Assembly (NCBI RefSeq): GCF_004664715.2
Contig: NC_051072.1
Span: 32,328,642-32,392,641, forward strand
Source of the DNA: Peromyscus leucopus
Lineage: Eukaryota > Chordata > Mammalia > Rodentia > Cricetidae
Length of the DNA stretch: 64,000 bases
Reading direction: 5' to 3'
Shown here: one piece after another, positions 47,450-58,879 of the stretch
How positions within the stretch are numbered: position 1 is the first letter of the stretch
How the letters are laid out: the number at the start of each line of letters is the position of its first letter
The notes under the pieces: generated by a model
The model's input: only the letters and a program-made list of their open reading frames with translations
What the model was told of the DNA's origin: nothing
Databases searched by the model: none
Position numbers and translations under genes: made by a program

Positions 47450-47536
47450 GGTAAGGGGGGTAGACCTGAGAAGACTGAGCAGTGAGTGTGATTGGAGTGC
47501 ATTATGTGAAATTTCCAAATAATCTATAAAAATATT
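47450..47536 (+). mobile_element. L1 3' end, right part
   Basis: 'gattggagtgcattatgtga' then 'aatttccaaataatctataa' and an A-rich end match the Lx-type terminal sequence seen at 30800-30850 and 50930-50985. It completes the L1 interrupted at 45161. Confidence 0.7.
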
Positions 47537-47539
47537 GTA

Positions 47540-48165
47540 TTGGAAAAAACTTAGAAGAACATTTTTATTTTGGGTAAGACAGAATTCCTTAAGAAATATA
47601 CAAGAGGATGATTCACATTTACTCTTATCAAAATTTAAGCTTCTGCACGAAAAAAAAAAAAAACCACCATAATCAAAATTTCTAGAGGTTTCTATTCTGC
47701 GAAGACATTCATAAATGCAAAAATTGGCATCCAAGAGAGATGAAGAAAGAAAAGTTGAAAAAAAAGAAAGAAGAAAGTAGGTGATGAAAGAAAAAACTCA
47801 AGCTGCTGAAGAGAACATTATGAGAGACCAGTAGAAGTCATTTAAGATACAAAAGTCTGGATGGCCAACAAGAAAATGAAGGATGCAGAATCTCACTGAA
47901 ACTCAGGGGATGATAAATTAAACTATGCTAAGATCACATTTTACATCCATCATACTGAGAGATGTGAGCTATACAAAGAGAACTGAGCCATACAAAATAA
48001 GCCTTTGGGAATGGCTGGAGCAATGGCAGCATGTAAGCTCTGCTGTGAGAGAGGTACATTGGTGCAGTCCCTCCAGAAAAGACTTTGACGATGACTATAG
48101 AAATGTGATGGTGAACACATCACATTTATGATTCAGTAAATAGATGCTCTCAAAGGTCCACATCA
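47540..48165. other. Unassigned sequence
   Basis: No gene or repeat recognised; A-rich stretches only. Confidence 0.4.
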
Positions 48166-48171
48166 GCACAT

Positions 48172-48173
<2 letters not shown>

Positions 48174-48217
<44 letters not shown>
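48174..48217. repeat. (TG)n microsatellite
   Basis: About 22 TG units. Confidence 0.95.
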
Positions 48218-48454
48218 TTTGTAATAGAGAACTGAGCATCAATAGGAAGGGGGGTAAAAAGCTTATGGCATGAGCAACAGTTGTAACTTGAGTGCTGTGT
48301 GAATGTGTCTCTGTGCAGGTGTGTGCACATATCATATCCACAGATGCATGCACACATATACATACACACATATACCTATGAAGTTCAAAAATATTGTCAG
48401 GCAACTTACTGCCTCATACTATATAAAACAATAGCATTATAAACTTTAATTGAA

Positions 48455-48567
48455 GTTGTTCGTTTTTGAAACAGTTTCATCATGTGGACCAGGGTTATAT
48501 TGAACTCATCATCTTCCTGCCTTAGCCTCTTGAGTACTGGGATTACAGTCATGAGCTATCAAGTCTG

Positions 48568-48568
<1 letters not shown>
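48455..48568 (-). repeat. Old B1 SINE
   Basis: 'gaaacagtttcatcatgtgg', 'cctgccttagcctcttgagt', 'actgggattacagtcatgag' is a reversed B1. A TG tract (48569-48613) is attached at the head side. Confidence 0.75.

Positions 48569-48613
<45 letters not shown>
48569..48613. repeat. (TG)n microsatellite
   Basis: About 22 TG units. Just after it, 'acacaaaacaatatattacc' is repeated at about 48620 and 48643, a short tandem duplication. Confidence 0.9.
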
Positions 48614-48664
48614 TGTAAACACAAAACAATATATTACCAGTATAACACAAAACAATATATTACC

Positions 48665-50460
48665 AGTATAGTCGCATACATATGTGTGCAGAATAGACTG
48701 ACTCTGTGGCAACATATCATGATATTGGCATTGTTTATGGGTACAAAACACTGAATAACAAAATAGAAGAAATGATCAAAGAGGATCATTGTTTATCATA
48801 CATTGTTCTACATAAAACAGTGCATACTGTACATATGTGTTAATGCCCATGGCTCTCTGTATGTATCCACCTCTCAAATCTGAGTTTAAAAGTACAAAAA
48901 AAAACATTTGCAATTTTGTGGTATTTTTTTAACTTTTGTATATACTTCCTTCTTGATGTTAAGTATCTAAAATGCTAAGGGTGAATCAGCGGCTGCTTTA
49001 TGATGATCAGAGGCCAAGAGTCTAACAGAGGCATTAGACTCCTGAGGAGGAGGCCAGAAAAAAACAAGATATATCAAAAATGGTAATTTGCCTGGCCCTT
49101 TCAAGAGGAAGTCAAAGTCAATATGAGGTGCCTGCTGTGTTGCTAGTTAACACTGTAGCTCCAGTGACTGACTCTGGAGTGTTGCTTTGAGGGTAGGGAG
49201 GCAGAGGAGCAGCCCAGGTCTGCTGGAGAAATGAGGCTGTGCATAAGGGAGGGTGCAGAATTGACTTTTCGTGGGCCTAGAGAAGCAAAGTGAAACAAAC
49301 AAAGCCCTGAAAAGCTGAGGACAGTAGAGACACTCCCCATATGAGGACTCCCGAGGCTGCCCAGGGTTTTTATTTAGACCAGTCTCCCCATCTACCCTCC
49401 ATTCTTTGTCCTCTGCTCTCAACCCTGCTTTTCCTCTTATGCCCATTCCCAACATTAGAGTATCAAAAAAGTCACATTCTGGACTATGTTTCACATTTTG
49501 GTGTTTGAACTTTCTGATTTTTCACATTCTTTCTCTTTTCTTGCCCTAAAGGAATGCAAATTATCAACTGCCTTTCAAACATAAAATCAACATAACACAC
49601 AGTAAACATGTTTATATGCCATATATGTGTGTGTGTGTGTGTGTGTGTTATAATCAGTGTGTTCATGTTTGTAAAAGTCACATGAAATTCAGTCATTTAT
49701 TCTCTGTGCTAATAAAAAAGAAATAGCATATTGTGATGTACATAGAAATGTGAAGTAAAGACAAAGGATTTTCCCATTCTAACTTAAACACATTGTACAA
49801 GGTTTAGATGAATCTCTTTTTGTGACATGAAATGGTGTTGACATGGGATGCATCACCTAGGTGCTTGGGAAACTACTTTGAAGATCAAATAACATGCACC
49901 CAAGGAAGACAAAATATTTCTATTTAGAGACTTCTGTTTTGTTCATTTATGAAGATAGATTAAAATACGTTTTCCTCTGTGGTATAGTTATTGAAGAAAC
50001 ATGTAATGCAGCTGGATACAAATAAAATGGTTGAAAACAACTGCAATCCACCCAGTCATACAGAAGCCAATTCTAAATAATTTTTCTCATTACATTTTCT
50101 GGCTTATAACCAAAGGGCTGAAATAAGGCCAACTTTAAATCTACTGTGAAATTTGTGTTACCAAATAATTGGGTACCTCCCATTCTGCCTCATTATCACT
50201 CTGGTTCTGAGAGGGTCCTATTTTTTTAATTGACAACTGTTACTCTTTATGAAGACCAAATTTGCTAACTGAAATGGACAAAGGAGAGCTCTCTGAGCCC
50301 AGCTGGCTGCTAGAGATTGGTGAGCTCACCTAGACGTCCCTCTGCCACGTTGCTTCTCTTCGTTGTATGTCTCCATAGTATGCTTATGCTAAAGTTCCTT
50401 TATTGCTATCATGGTATCTAAACCTTCTCTGCCTTCTAGCTGGACTGGAAGCAATTGCTC
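48665..50460. other. Unassigned sequence
   Basis: Only a TG tract at 49625-49649 is recognised. The reverse 115-codon frame at 49147-49494 shows no known domain. Confidence 0.4.
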
Positions 50461-50464
50461 TGCT

Positions 50465-50985
50465 GTTAGATGTCTCTGACCTTTGAAGCACAAAGTTGCA
50501 GCTCTAGAGAAGCCCATCGTGGGAAGCAGAGACCGGGACCTACCAACTCAGCTTTGCAGGGCTTTGAGTTGGCACTCCCCAGCATCTACCCCATCTATGA
50601 CTTGCTGGAGTGCATGAAAGGACTCCCTCCAGAGGCCTTGAACCTGACCAACAATACATTACAAAATAAACATTTGCAAGTTTGGACAAAAGGGTCTACT
50701 GTATGATATAAACAACAGCTCCCAATGCCACTAAGACAAATGGAGAGGAGATGGGCAGGCAGGATAGACCGAGAAGCAAAGTGGGTTTTTTGTTGTTGTT
50801 TGTTTACTTTGTTGTTGGTTTTTAATTGATATTCTTATACATACCTTTTCTTTTTCTTTTTTCTTTCTAAATTTCCTTAGGATGAACCACAAGGGCGAGG
50901 GCGGATACAAAGGGGCTGGTAAATGAGTAGGATTAGGGTGCATGATGTGAAATTCCCAAAGAATCCATAAAAATTATGTTAAAAA
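50465..50985 (+). mobile_element. Lx-like L1 3' UTR
   Basis: 'ctaccccatctatgacttgc', 'tggagtgcatgaaaggactc', 'gtttggacaaaagggtctac' and the closing 'gatgtgaaattcccaaagaa' plus tail match the other Lx-type ends in this window. Confidence 0.75.
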
Positions 50986-50989
50986 AAGA

Positions 50990-53070
50990 ATACAATAGTG
51001 CTTTCTATTTCCCAAATGAAAATGCATACAAGTTAGGATATAGTTAGAAATCTGCCACTGAACTCACACCACACATCACTACCACCACTTTAACTTATGA
51101 TGCCGAGAATAAATAAATGTGACTTACTAATACACTCGCCTGAAAGAGCAATTTAATTACTTTGGTGTGTGACCTGTTAATATCCTTACCTGAAAGAACA
51201 TACTCAGTTACTTTGATAGTGTGTGATTTCAAATATTAAGGTAAAGCAATCACATTGCAATTTATTTAGAATTTTCTGGAATATCTGGTGATAAACTATA
51301 AAAAGACCTTCAATTTATTGAAGCTGTCATTTTATATGATTATCTATAAAGTTACGCTCAATGCCAATCAAATATTCAGTTAAGCTTAAAATGTCTCTTA
51401 AAGTAGAATATTGTTCTCTCCCTCCCCTCTCCCTCCTTATTTTTGAAAACAAATAATTAACAAGGCTTAGTAATGATTCCCACACAAGTCCTATCAGTCA
51501 AGCTTGGACCCATTCTTTCTCAATCAATCTGAGGAGCATCAGGTGTTGGGGCTGAAACCTGAATTGAGATTCATATGATCTTAATGTCTGTGTTTTACCC
51601 AATACTTGTATAATTGAAAAAGATAAGTAAAGGTTCCTCAGGTAAAGTGTGGTGTCAATAAAATCCTGGAGATTTCAAACAACCTAATGTGTAAGAGGCA
51701 AGGAAGGCATGTGTTCCCGGCATTGCCATAGGTTCAGTCCTCAGGTAGATGTAGTACAAAAAGAAACTATATACACCACACTTATGAGCCAGGAGTCACA
51801 GGAGAAGAATAGAGCCGATGGAGATTGAAGCAGGTATGAGGACATATGGCAATACCTGCATTATTATTAGGCATCAACAGTCAAAAATATCTGCTTTTTT
51901 CATTGAAGTAGTGCTACTAGAGTATCAGAATCTCACCGAAGACAGTGAGCAATAGAATGATTTTGCAAGAAATTGAGAAATGTCCAGAAGGTAATATGAA
52001 GAATGACTGGACACCTGCCATTGAGCAGAAATGTAAGAGAGGATAATGAAGTACTGGTCATGCCCAGAGGTCCAGCTTGAGGGATAAGAAAGTGCAAATA
52101 ACCATGATAGGAAGGTGTTTAAGAGAAGTTATTCATTTGCAGAATGCTGGCATGGGGAGTAATGGGTTCACTTTGAGGAACTGTGTTATAATGATGCAGA
52201 CAATCCTCTATGGGAGGTTTGGGTATGTGGCTGGAGCTTAAGAAAAAAATGGGCTGTAATTTTGCATATAAAGCCATAAAGGGGAAGGAAATTGATTAGG
52301 GAAAGATGGTGAAGTCCAAATGTTGTTATTGGAAGAAGTTCACAGTGGAGCCAAGAAATGATCATGCAAATTAGACTAGGAAAGCCAGAAAACAGAAGGC
52401 TGCTTTGTCAACAAACAATCAGTGTAAACCAAATTTCATTTCACATATAGAACTAGTGTGACCTATTACAGGAAATATGTCCATGAATTTGTATAATTCC
52501 ATCATATGTGTGAATATACTCACATGAGTGTATGTATATTATTATATACAGAAAACCTTATGTCCATATATAAAGCATATAATGTATATTATGTATAACA
52601 AAATGTTTTATATAACCATTAGATTTGTTTTATACATATATGTGTGTGTGTGTACTAGATATGCATGTATATATACATGTGGTAAGTATAGTCTCAGTAT
52701 TTCTTTACATGTGGAGAAAAAGATATTTACCTACTATACCTATAATCAATGTCTGTCTCTCTTGCACACACACACAGAATCATGCACACACACTGTAATA
52801 ATAAATTTAAAATGCTAAAAAGAGAGTTTAATGTCCAGTGCAAATGGTATATCTGTAAACACAAATAAATGATGAAAAAATCATTAATCAGAATATAGCC
52901 AACACCTGGCAATAATGAGAAGAAAGTGAATTTATTAGTTAATGTTAATAAATTACTCTGAATTTATTAAAAATTAATTTAAAGTAGTTCATAGTAAGGA
53001 ACAAAAGAAATAATGGAATAAATTAAGAGACAAAAGTAAGTTTGAATAAATAATTTGTAAATAGAAAATA
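50990..53070. other. Unassigned sequence
   Basis: A weak ID-like patch occurs at about 51685-51770 ('aggcatgtgttcccggcatt', 'aggttcagtcctcaggtaga'). Otherwise nothing is recognised. The block at 51120-51240 repeats 'cctgaaagagcaatttaatt/cctgaaagaacatactcagt' at about 50-base spacing. Confidence 0.4.
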
Positions 53071-53073
53071 TAT

Positions 53074-53195
53074 GGTCTGTGTATGGGGATGCATGCTTTT
53101 AATTCTTGCATTCTCTGAGTTTTAGGTAGGAGAATGAAGAGTTCAAAGTCAGCCTGCATCACAGTGATATCTTGAATCAAGCCAATAAGCAATAG
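53074..53195 (+). repeat. Old B1 SINE
   Basis: 'gtgtatggggatgcatgctt', 'ttaattcttgcattctctga', 'gagttcaaagtcagcctgc'; decayed. Confidence 0.65.
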
Positions 53196-53199
53196 TAAT

Positions 53200-53820
53200 T
53201 GAGCAAAAAGAGTACATTCTGTAAAGTCTGAAAGAATAGGTTTTTGGCTTATAAGCTTTCTAGATGATAGAAACATGCGAACACGGTGAATTACATTACT
53301 CCATTACCTCCAAAGAAAAGGAAAATGGTTTCATTTGTTGTACCAAAATCAAAGTTTTCCTCAGATAGTCAAAAGAGAGAGCATTGCACCATCATTACAT
53401 GGACTTCATAGGATTCTTTCTTACAGTGGCCAATGATGATGAAATGCCAAATTACATTCAATAAAAGCATTTTACAAGAGAACAAACCACATGGTCCAGA
53501 TATGTGACTTTCTGGTTGTCAAGTTTACTCCAAGGATAGATTTCCTTTGTATCTATAGGAGCACATGGAGTATATTTCCTTCTGTCAATTTGTAGATTTA
53601 TGGTGCCCAATCAAGTGTTTGATTAATAGTGAACCATACAGACTTTGATGTCCTAGGCTTTGCCAATCACTTAGGATGCAGTTATTTTAATTTACTGGTT
53701 AAATTATAGATCTCCATAACTTTCTTTCCAAATGGATATAAAGGAGCTACTTGATTCTTAGAATCTGAGGTGTTTTGTTAGCGTTTAGGGTGCGGTTGTG
53801 TACAGGGAAGTTGTTTAGCT
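53200..53820. other. Unassigned sequence
   Basis: No gene or repeat recognised. Confidence 0.4.
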
Positions 53821-53824
53821 GTGT

Positions 53825-53920
53825 TGATCGGCCTAGCCTTGAGCCCACAATCCTTGTGCTAGAGTCTTCTGAGTAGCTGAGAGTGCAACCACACACCACC
53901 CTTCTTAGCTGGTAGACATA
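53825..53920 (-). repeat. Old B1-like SINE, reverse
   Basis: 'ggcctagccttgagcccaca' then 'cttctgagtagctgagagtg' and 'caaccacacaccac' are reversed B1 features. Confidence 0.55.
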
Positions 53921-53984
53921 TTTTTACTGTGGTAAGAAACACATTTAAAAATTTTGCTACCATGATGATTTTTAAATGTACATT

Positions 53985-54120
53985 TCAAGCTGTGTATGAT
54001 GGTGCTTGTCCAAAACCACTGCATTTTGCAGAATGGCGCTGGAAGTTCTTGAGTTCATGGCCAGCACAGGTTACATAAGAAAGATATTCCCCCAAACCAG
54101 CAAGTGAAAACAAAACATGG
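53985..54120 (+). repeat. Old B1-like SINE
   Basis: 'gctgtgtatgatggtgcttg', 'gagttcatggccagcacagg' and an A-rich end. Confidence 0.5.
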
Positions 54121-54131
54121 ATAACTGAGTG

Positions 54132-54455
54132 GCTGGGGTATGACTTAGTTGGTAAAATGTTTATTATGCTGTATGAGGGCCTGAGTTCAGATCCTCAGCA
54201 TACATGTAAAAAGCTGAGGGGAGCAGCACACACCAGTAATTCCTGCACTGGGGAAGTGGAGACAGGAGGATCCCTCAGGCTGGCTAGTGAGCCAGCCTAG
54301 CCAAATTGGTGAACTCGAGGTTCAGTGAGAGACTTTTGTTTCAAAAAATAAGGAGGAGAGTAATTGAAAAAGACATGGTGCATCAACCTCTAGCCTCTAA
54401 TGCATGCATATAAACACACATGAACCCCCATACAGATGCACATAAACATATTAAA
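54132..54455 (+). repeat. B4 SINE
   Basis: ID-like head 'ggctggggtatgacttagtt', B1-like middle 'cagtaattcctgcactgggg', then the B4 mark 'gaaaaagacatggtgcatca' with 'acctctagcctctaatgcat' and a CA-rich tail. Confidence 0.88.
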
Positions 54456-54721
54456 CATATTCATAACATATATCCAGAAGATAGAAAAGGTACAGTTAAA
54501 TGACATTGAGTGCATTTGCTTAGTTGTCTTCTCTCCTGACCTCCACAGCACTCTTTTCTTTAGTAAAATTGAAACTACATACTTATGAGGTCATACCTTC
54601 TTCCTGTCCCCATCACTGGCAGCCATCATTCTCATTTCTGTTTCTATGAGTCTGCCTACTATTGATATCCCATTAGCTGGAATCATGCAGCGTACAAATA
54701 TGAAATATTTCATGAATCTGC

Positions 54722-55085
54722 ATGCCACCTGTGCTGGTTTCAATGAAAATGCCCCCCCAAAGGGAGTGGCACTATTAAGAGGTGTGGCCTTGTTGGAATA
54801 AGTGTGCTCTTGTGGGAGAAAGTGTGTCACTATGGGTTGGGCTTTGAGCTTTCCTATGCTATGCCCAGTGCCACAGTTCACTTCCTCTTGTCTGTGGATC
54901 AAGCCATAGGACTCTCAGCCCCTTCTCCAGCACCATGTCTGTCTGCATTCTGCCTGTTCCCCCATCATTATAGTGGACTAAAGCTGTGAAGCCATGAACC
55001 ACCGCAATTAGGAGTTTTCCTTTGTAAGAATTTCCATGGTCATGCTGTCTCTTTACAGCACTAGAAACCCACCCAAGACACCACA
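54722..55085 (+). repeat. Rodent medium-frequency repeat
   Basis: 'gggagtggcactattaagag', 'gtgtggccttgttggaataa', 'ctccagcaccatgtctgtct' and 'aagaatttccatggtcatgc' are the landmarks of a very common rodent repeat whose family name I cannot give with certainty. The related reverse copy is at 23640-23885. Frames in it (54591-54902, 54859-55086) are not genes. Confidence 0.78.
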
Positions 55086-55089
55086 TTTG

Positions 55090-56670
55090 ACTGGAGGCCT
55101 TGACAAATTACTTTTTGTTGTTATTTTAGAATATGTGCCACAGAAGTAGTCCTGTCAAGGCTAATTTTTTTTTTTTTTTTGCTACAACTCTTTGCTACTT
55201 ATATATTCAGGAGAAGGGCAATTATTGTCTTCAGTTGAATACCACTAGTGACCCCAATAGGTTCCAAAGGACAGTTCCAATCCAATGGTCACACAGATGG
55301 TCCTGGTTAAATTACATGGGTCACAAAACAAAACCAAAAGTCATGGCCCTGTGAAAGGGACTGATGGAGATAAGGGGGTGTTGATAAGGACAGGAGCAAA
55401 ATAAGAGCAATTTGAGAGGAAGAGAATAATCAGAATGCATTATAACAGGTATGATTTTGTCAAATGACAAAATAAAGAAAAGAAAATTAAGAAAGCTTGT
55501 TGACAGTGGCAGAAAAGGATCCTATAAATTCTAGAGAGATCTTTCTGAAATTTTCAAAATGCTTTGCAAGTTCTACTTGCTTTGCAAACAATGATAATGC
55601 TGTGATGCCAGTACAGAATTATTCCTAAGGTAGCATGAAATTGGTCTACCAGAAGGTGGGGTTCAATATGAAATGAAGATGACTTAAAGAAGTCATCTCT
55701 CTACTTAAGTTAATTACTTTGTAAAAATGAAAGCTTTTTATTATTGAAACGATGGGAAAGGCATCTTGATGGCAAGCTACAAAGTATAATGTATAAGAAA
55801 TCCTTGTGAGGCATTTAAGCTTGCTTGAAAATCCTAACACTTCAATTGCAGATCCTATTGACTTCATATAATATTGACACGGTTTATTGAAAATTGATGC
55901 GCTTCAAACTAACAGAATGATCATTCCTTCCCAAATTAGTTTTCACATTCTAAGTGTTATGAAGTTATTTCCCAAGCCCCACAAGCCCGATACATATGCA
56001 TAGATACAGGTGTGTAGAATATCATGGTGATTCTTTTGGTATGTTGACATTACAAGGTGCTGAAGAGCACCTTTTGTCTTCTGTTGTTACACAGAGGTCC
56101 TGAGCCATTATTGTGCTCAAGTGTTATGCCAGATTATCCTGAAACCCAAGTGTTAAGTATATCAGAGAAGAAAGTATGAGCATGTAATTTGTTTCTCTGC
56201 CATTCTCCTCAAATTCCCATTTCCAAGTGATTAAGTATCAAGGAAGCATACTCCATGAGACTACTTGGCTAAGGACAAAAAAGAAGTAAAGAAACGCCAG
56301 TGGAAGTCTCTTTTTTAATATTCACATATTATTTGAGTACAGAATAATGGGTTTTGTCACAACATTTTCACATGTGTAGACAATATTCCTCAATAAATCT
56401 ATTACTTTAAAATATAGTCTCGTACAGTTTATCCAAGGGTCCCCATATGATTCAAACGTAGAAGCGAAACTAAAGGAATACATAAAAATGTTATAAAGAC
56501 ATAATTAAGAACACAAATTCCAGCTTCTATTTCCTACTCTGAAATGTCCCCACCCTCTGCCCTCCCTCCCATCCCGCTTCTTCTCTTAGCCTGCCATTGT
56601 ACAAGCTAGTCAGGGAAATCTGTACCACTACAGTCTCAGATTCTTTCCTATGTCCCCCATGGAAGTTCTG
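55090..56670. other. Unassigned, repeat-poor sequence
   Basis: No gene or named repeat is seen. Confidence 0.4.
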
Positions 56671-56675
56671 GACAA

Positions 56676-56845
56676 GTTTATTTTTTAAAATTATGTGTGT
56701 ATGAGTATAGATACATGTATGTGAATGCAGTGCCCATGGAGGCCAGAGGAAAACTCAGTTGCCTGATGTGGGTGCTTGGAACTGAACTCAGGTCTTCTGA
56801 AAGAACAGTATCCACTCTTAACTGATAAACCATATCTCTAGCACT
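56676..56845 (-). repeat. B3-type SINE
   Basis: Reverse head 'tagagatatggtttatcagt', then 'gttctttcagaagacctgag', and body with 'ggccagaggaaaactcagtt' on the forward strand; TG tract 56846-56891 adjoins. Confidence 0.78.
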
Positions 56846-56892
<47 letters not shown>

Positions 56893-56939
56893 TGTGTACA
56901 AAGACATAGATATATAGATACATGTGTATAGATATATCA

Positions 56940-57011
<72 letters not shown>
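56846..57011. repeat. Microsatellite cluster (TG)n, (TA)n, (GA)n
   Basis: TG at 56846-56891, TA at about 56942-56980, then GA at about 56981-57011. Confidence 0.95.
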
Positions 57012-57015
<4 letters not shown>

Positions 57016-57419
57016 GAAGTAGAAGTCTAAGAAAGTTTAGGATGCCATGATCACAGAGCTGGAGCCCAGAGTGAAGTAGGAGCTCAGGCTTCAGGTCCCG
57101 TTCACACTGTTTACCCTACCTCACACCTTCCTACATGCTGTATGTCTGTATGTAGGTTTCAGGTGTTAAGCAGAAATGCGGTTATTTTGGGGGAGGTTAA
57201 AGGACCAGCAGGAGAGAGGATGCAGGCAAGGGAAAGTAATGGGACAAATAATGAGCAAAATTCAATCTATGTAACATATAGGAAAAGGAATAACATCTAT
57301 TATTTTGTATGTTAGCTAAAATTAATATTAAAAAGCCGTCTTTTACATCAAAATACAAGAAAGGTTGGACAGACTTTTAGGATTGTGTTTATAAAAGACT
57401 TCCACCTCAAAATTTTGTT

Positions 57420-57960
57420 CATAAGCTGTGTTGTCCTCCTGCTCTCGGTTGCCGAAGTTCAGTGGGTCAACCACTCCCAGCACTTAAAGCCAGTCTTTCA
57501 CGCCATTTCCCCAATTGAATGTCCATAGACTTCACTTCCTCTTATATATGCATCAAGAGGCATGTGGGATGTATGTGAGAGAGGGAGGCAAAGAGGGGAT
57601 GTGTGGAAAGAGGAAAAGGGCCGGCGGAGGCAGGCGGGAGAGGGCAGTGAGGCTGAGCAGGAGTAAAGTACGTCATACACTAATGTCACGGTGAACCCTA
57701 TCATTTCACACGGCGAACGTGCTCTGAAACATCGTTTTCAAAGAAGCAATTTTATTTTGTTTTGTCTTCCGCCAGCTAATGTGGCTTACAAGTTTAACAC
57801 GTGTTGCTCAGATATCAAAAGGAGTTATTGTCATTTAAGGTTAGCCCTGGTTTGGTTTTCTTTATATCATGTAAAATTAGAACTCATTTCTAGGGGAAGA
57901 TATACAAACTTTCAGATACATTCCAGTTCCATTCCTCAGTTCAACTCCCAAGCTTGATTT
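57420..57960. promoter_or_regulatory. Candidate conserved non-coding element
   Basis: A repeat-free block with unusual CpG content for the area: 'gtacgtcatacactaatgtc', 'acacggcgaacgtgctctga', 'taacacgtgttgctcag'. It includes a CRE-like TACGTCA and a CACGTG E-box. No open frame has a recognisable domain. Confidence 0.28.
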
Positions 57961-57964
57961 TCAT

Positions 57965-58840
57965 ATTAAAATCTTGTAAATTTTACTGTGAAAATTTTAT
58001 GCTTTAGTGAGTTTGGATAAACTTCCAAAAATGTTACAATATATAAAATTATAAGGAAGACACAAAATAGAGGGTTTTTTTTTCAATTAATAAGATGAAA
58101 GAGCTGTTTTGTTGTTCAACTTCTCACACAAGTGCTACTAGATTTATTGACAATATAATTAGGTTAAAACCAAAGGAACCTAATTGAATCTTATAACTGT
58201 GACCTTTTACCTTTATTATCATGGTAATTTACTAAATCAATTAAAAATTTCAAATAAAATTTCCTGGTGAATAGTAAAACAAAACCCATTTTTGTGAAAT
58301 CTCACCTTTGTACAAACCAAGGCACGCAAGCTTTAAAAACATTTAGTTCTCATTACCTTATTCTGTAAAAATATCACTCTTAAGGTACAATAAAATATGT
58401 CCAAATTTTGTTTATGAAATAGCTGGTAAGGCATGTTTTGCAGTGAATAATAATTGTTCACTCTATATAGTGTATATAACTGTGTATATAGCCTTGATAT
58501 ACATTTCATCATACTTCTTATTGATTTTCTTAAGAAGATGCTTAAGACATAGTCTTAAAGGGTTTAGATGATATTTTAAAGCCAACTAACATCAAGAGAT
58601 AAAAACTTTGTTGATGCTGCCCGTTTCCGATACTAAAAAATAAAAAAATAAAAAATAAAAAAAGATCGAATTAAATGCAGCACACACTGTGAATTGCTTC
58701 TGCCTCTTCCCTTTAGGATAGTTGTTGAAAGTAAAATAACCAGTCAGCCTTATCTTAGGTGAGACTGTTTCGGGCTTAGAAACAAACAAAGCTCTCTCTC
58801 TCTCTCTCTCTCTCTGGATGAGATAGGTTCATTTCATATT
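57965..58840. other. Repeat-poor AT-rich sequence
   Basis: Only an AAAT-rich patch (58637-58660) and a (TC)n run (58793-58816) are visible. Confidence 0.45.
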
Positions 58841-58879
58841 TGTGTAATACCCTGGAAGAAATTAGGTTTCAATAAAGTC

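Noticed and set aside
54591..55086. Frames of 61-103 codons on both strands
   Set aside because: They lie mostly in a common rodent interspersed repeat.
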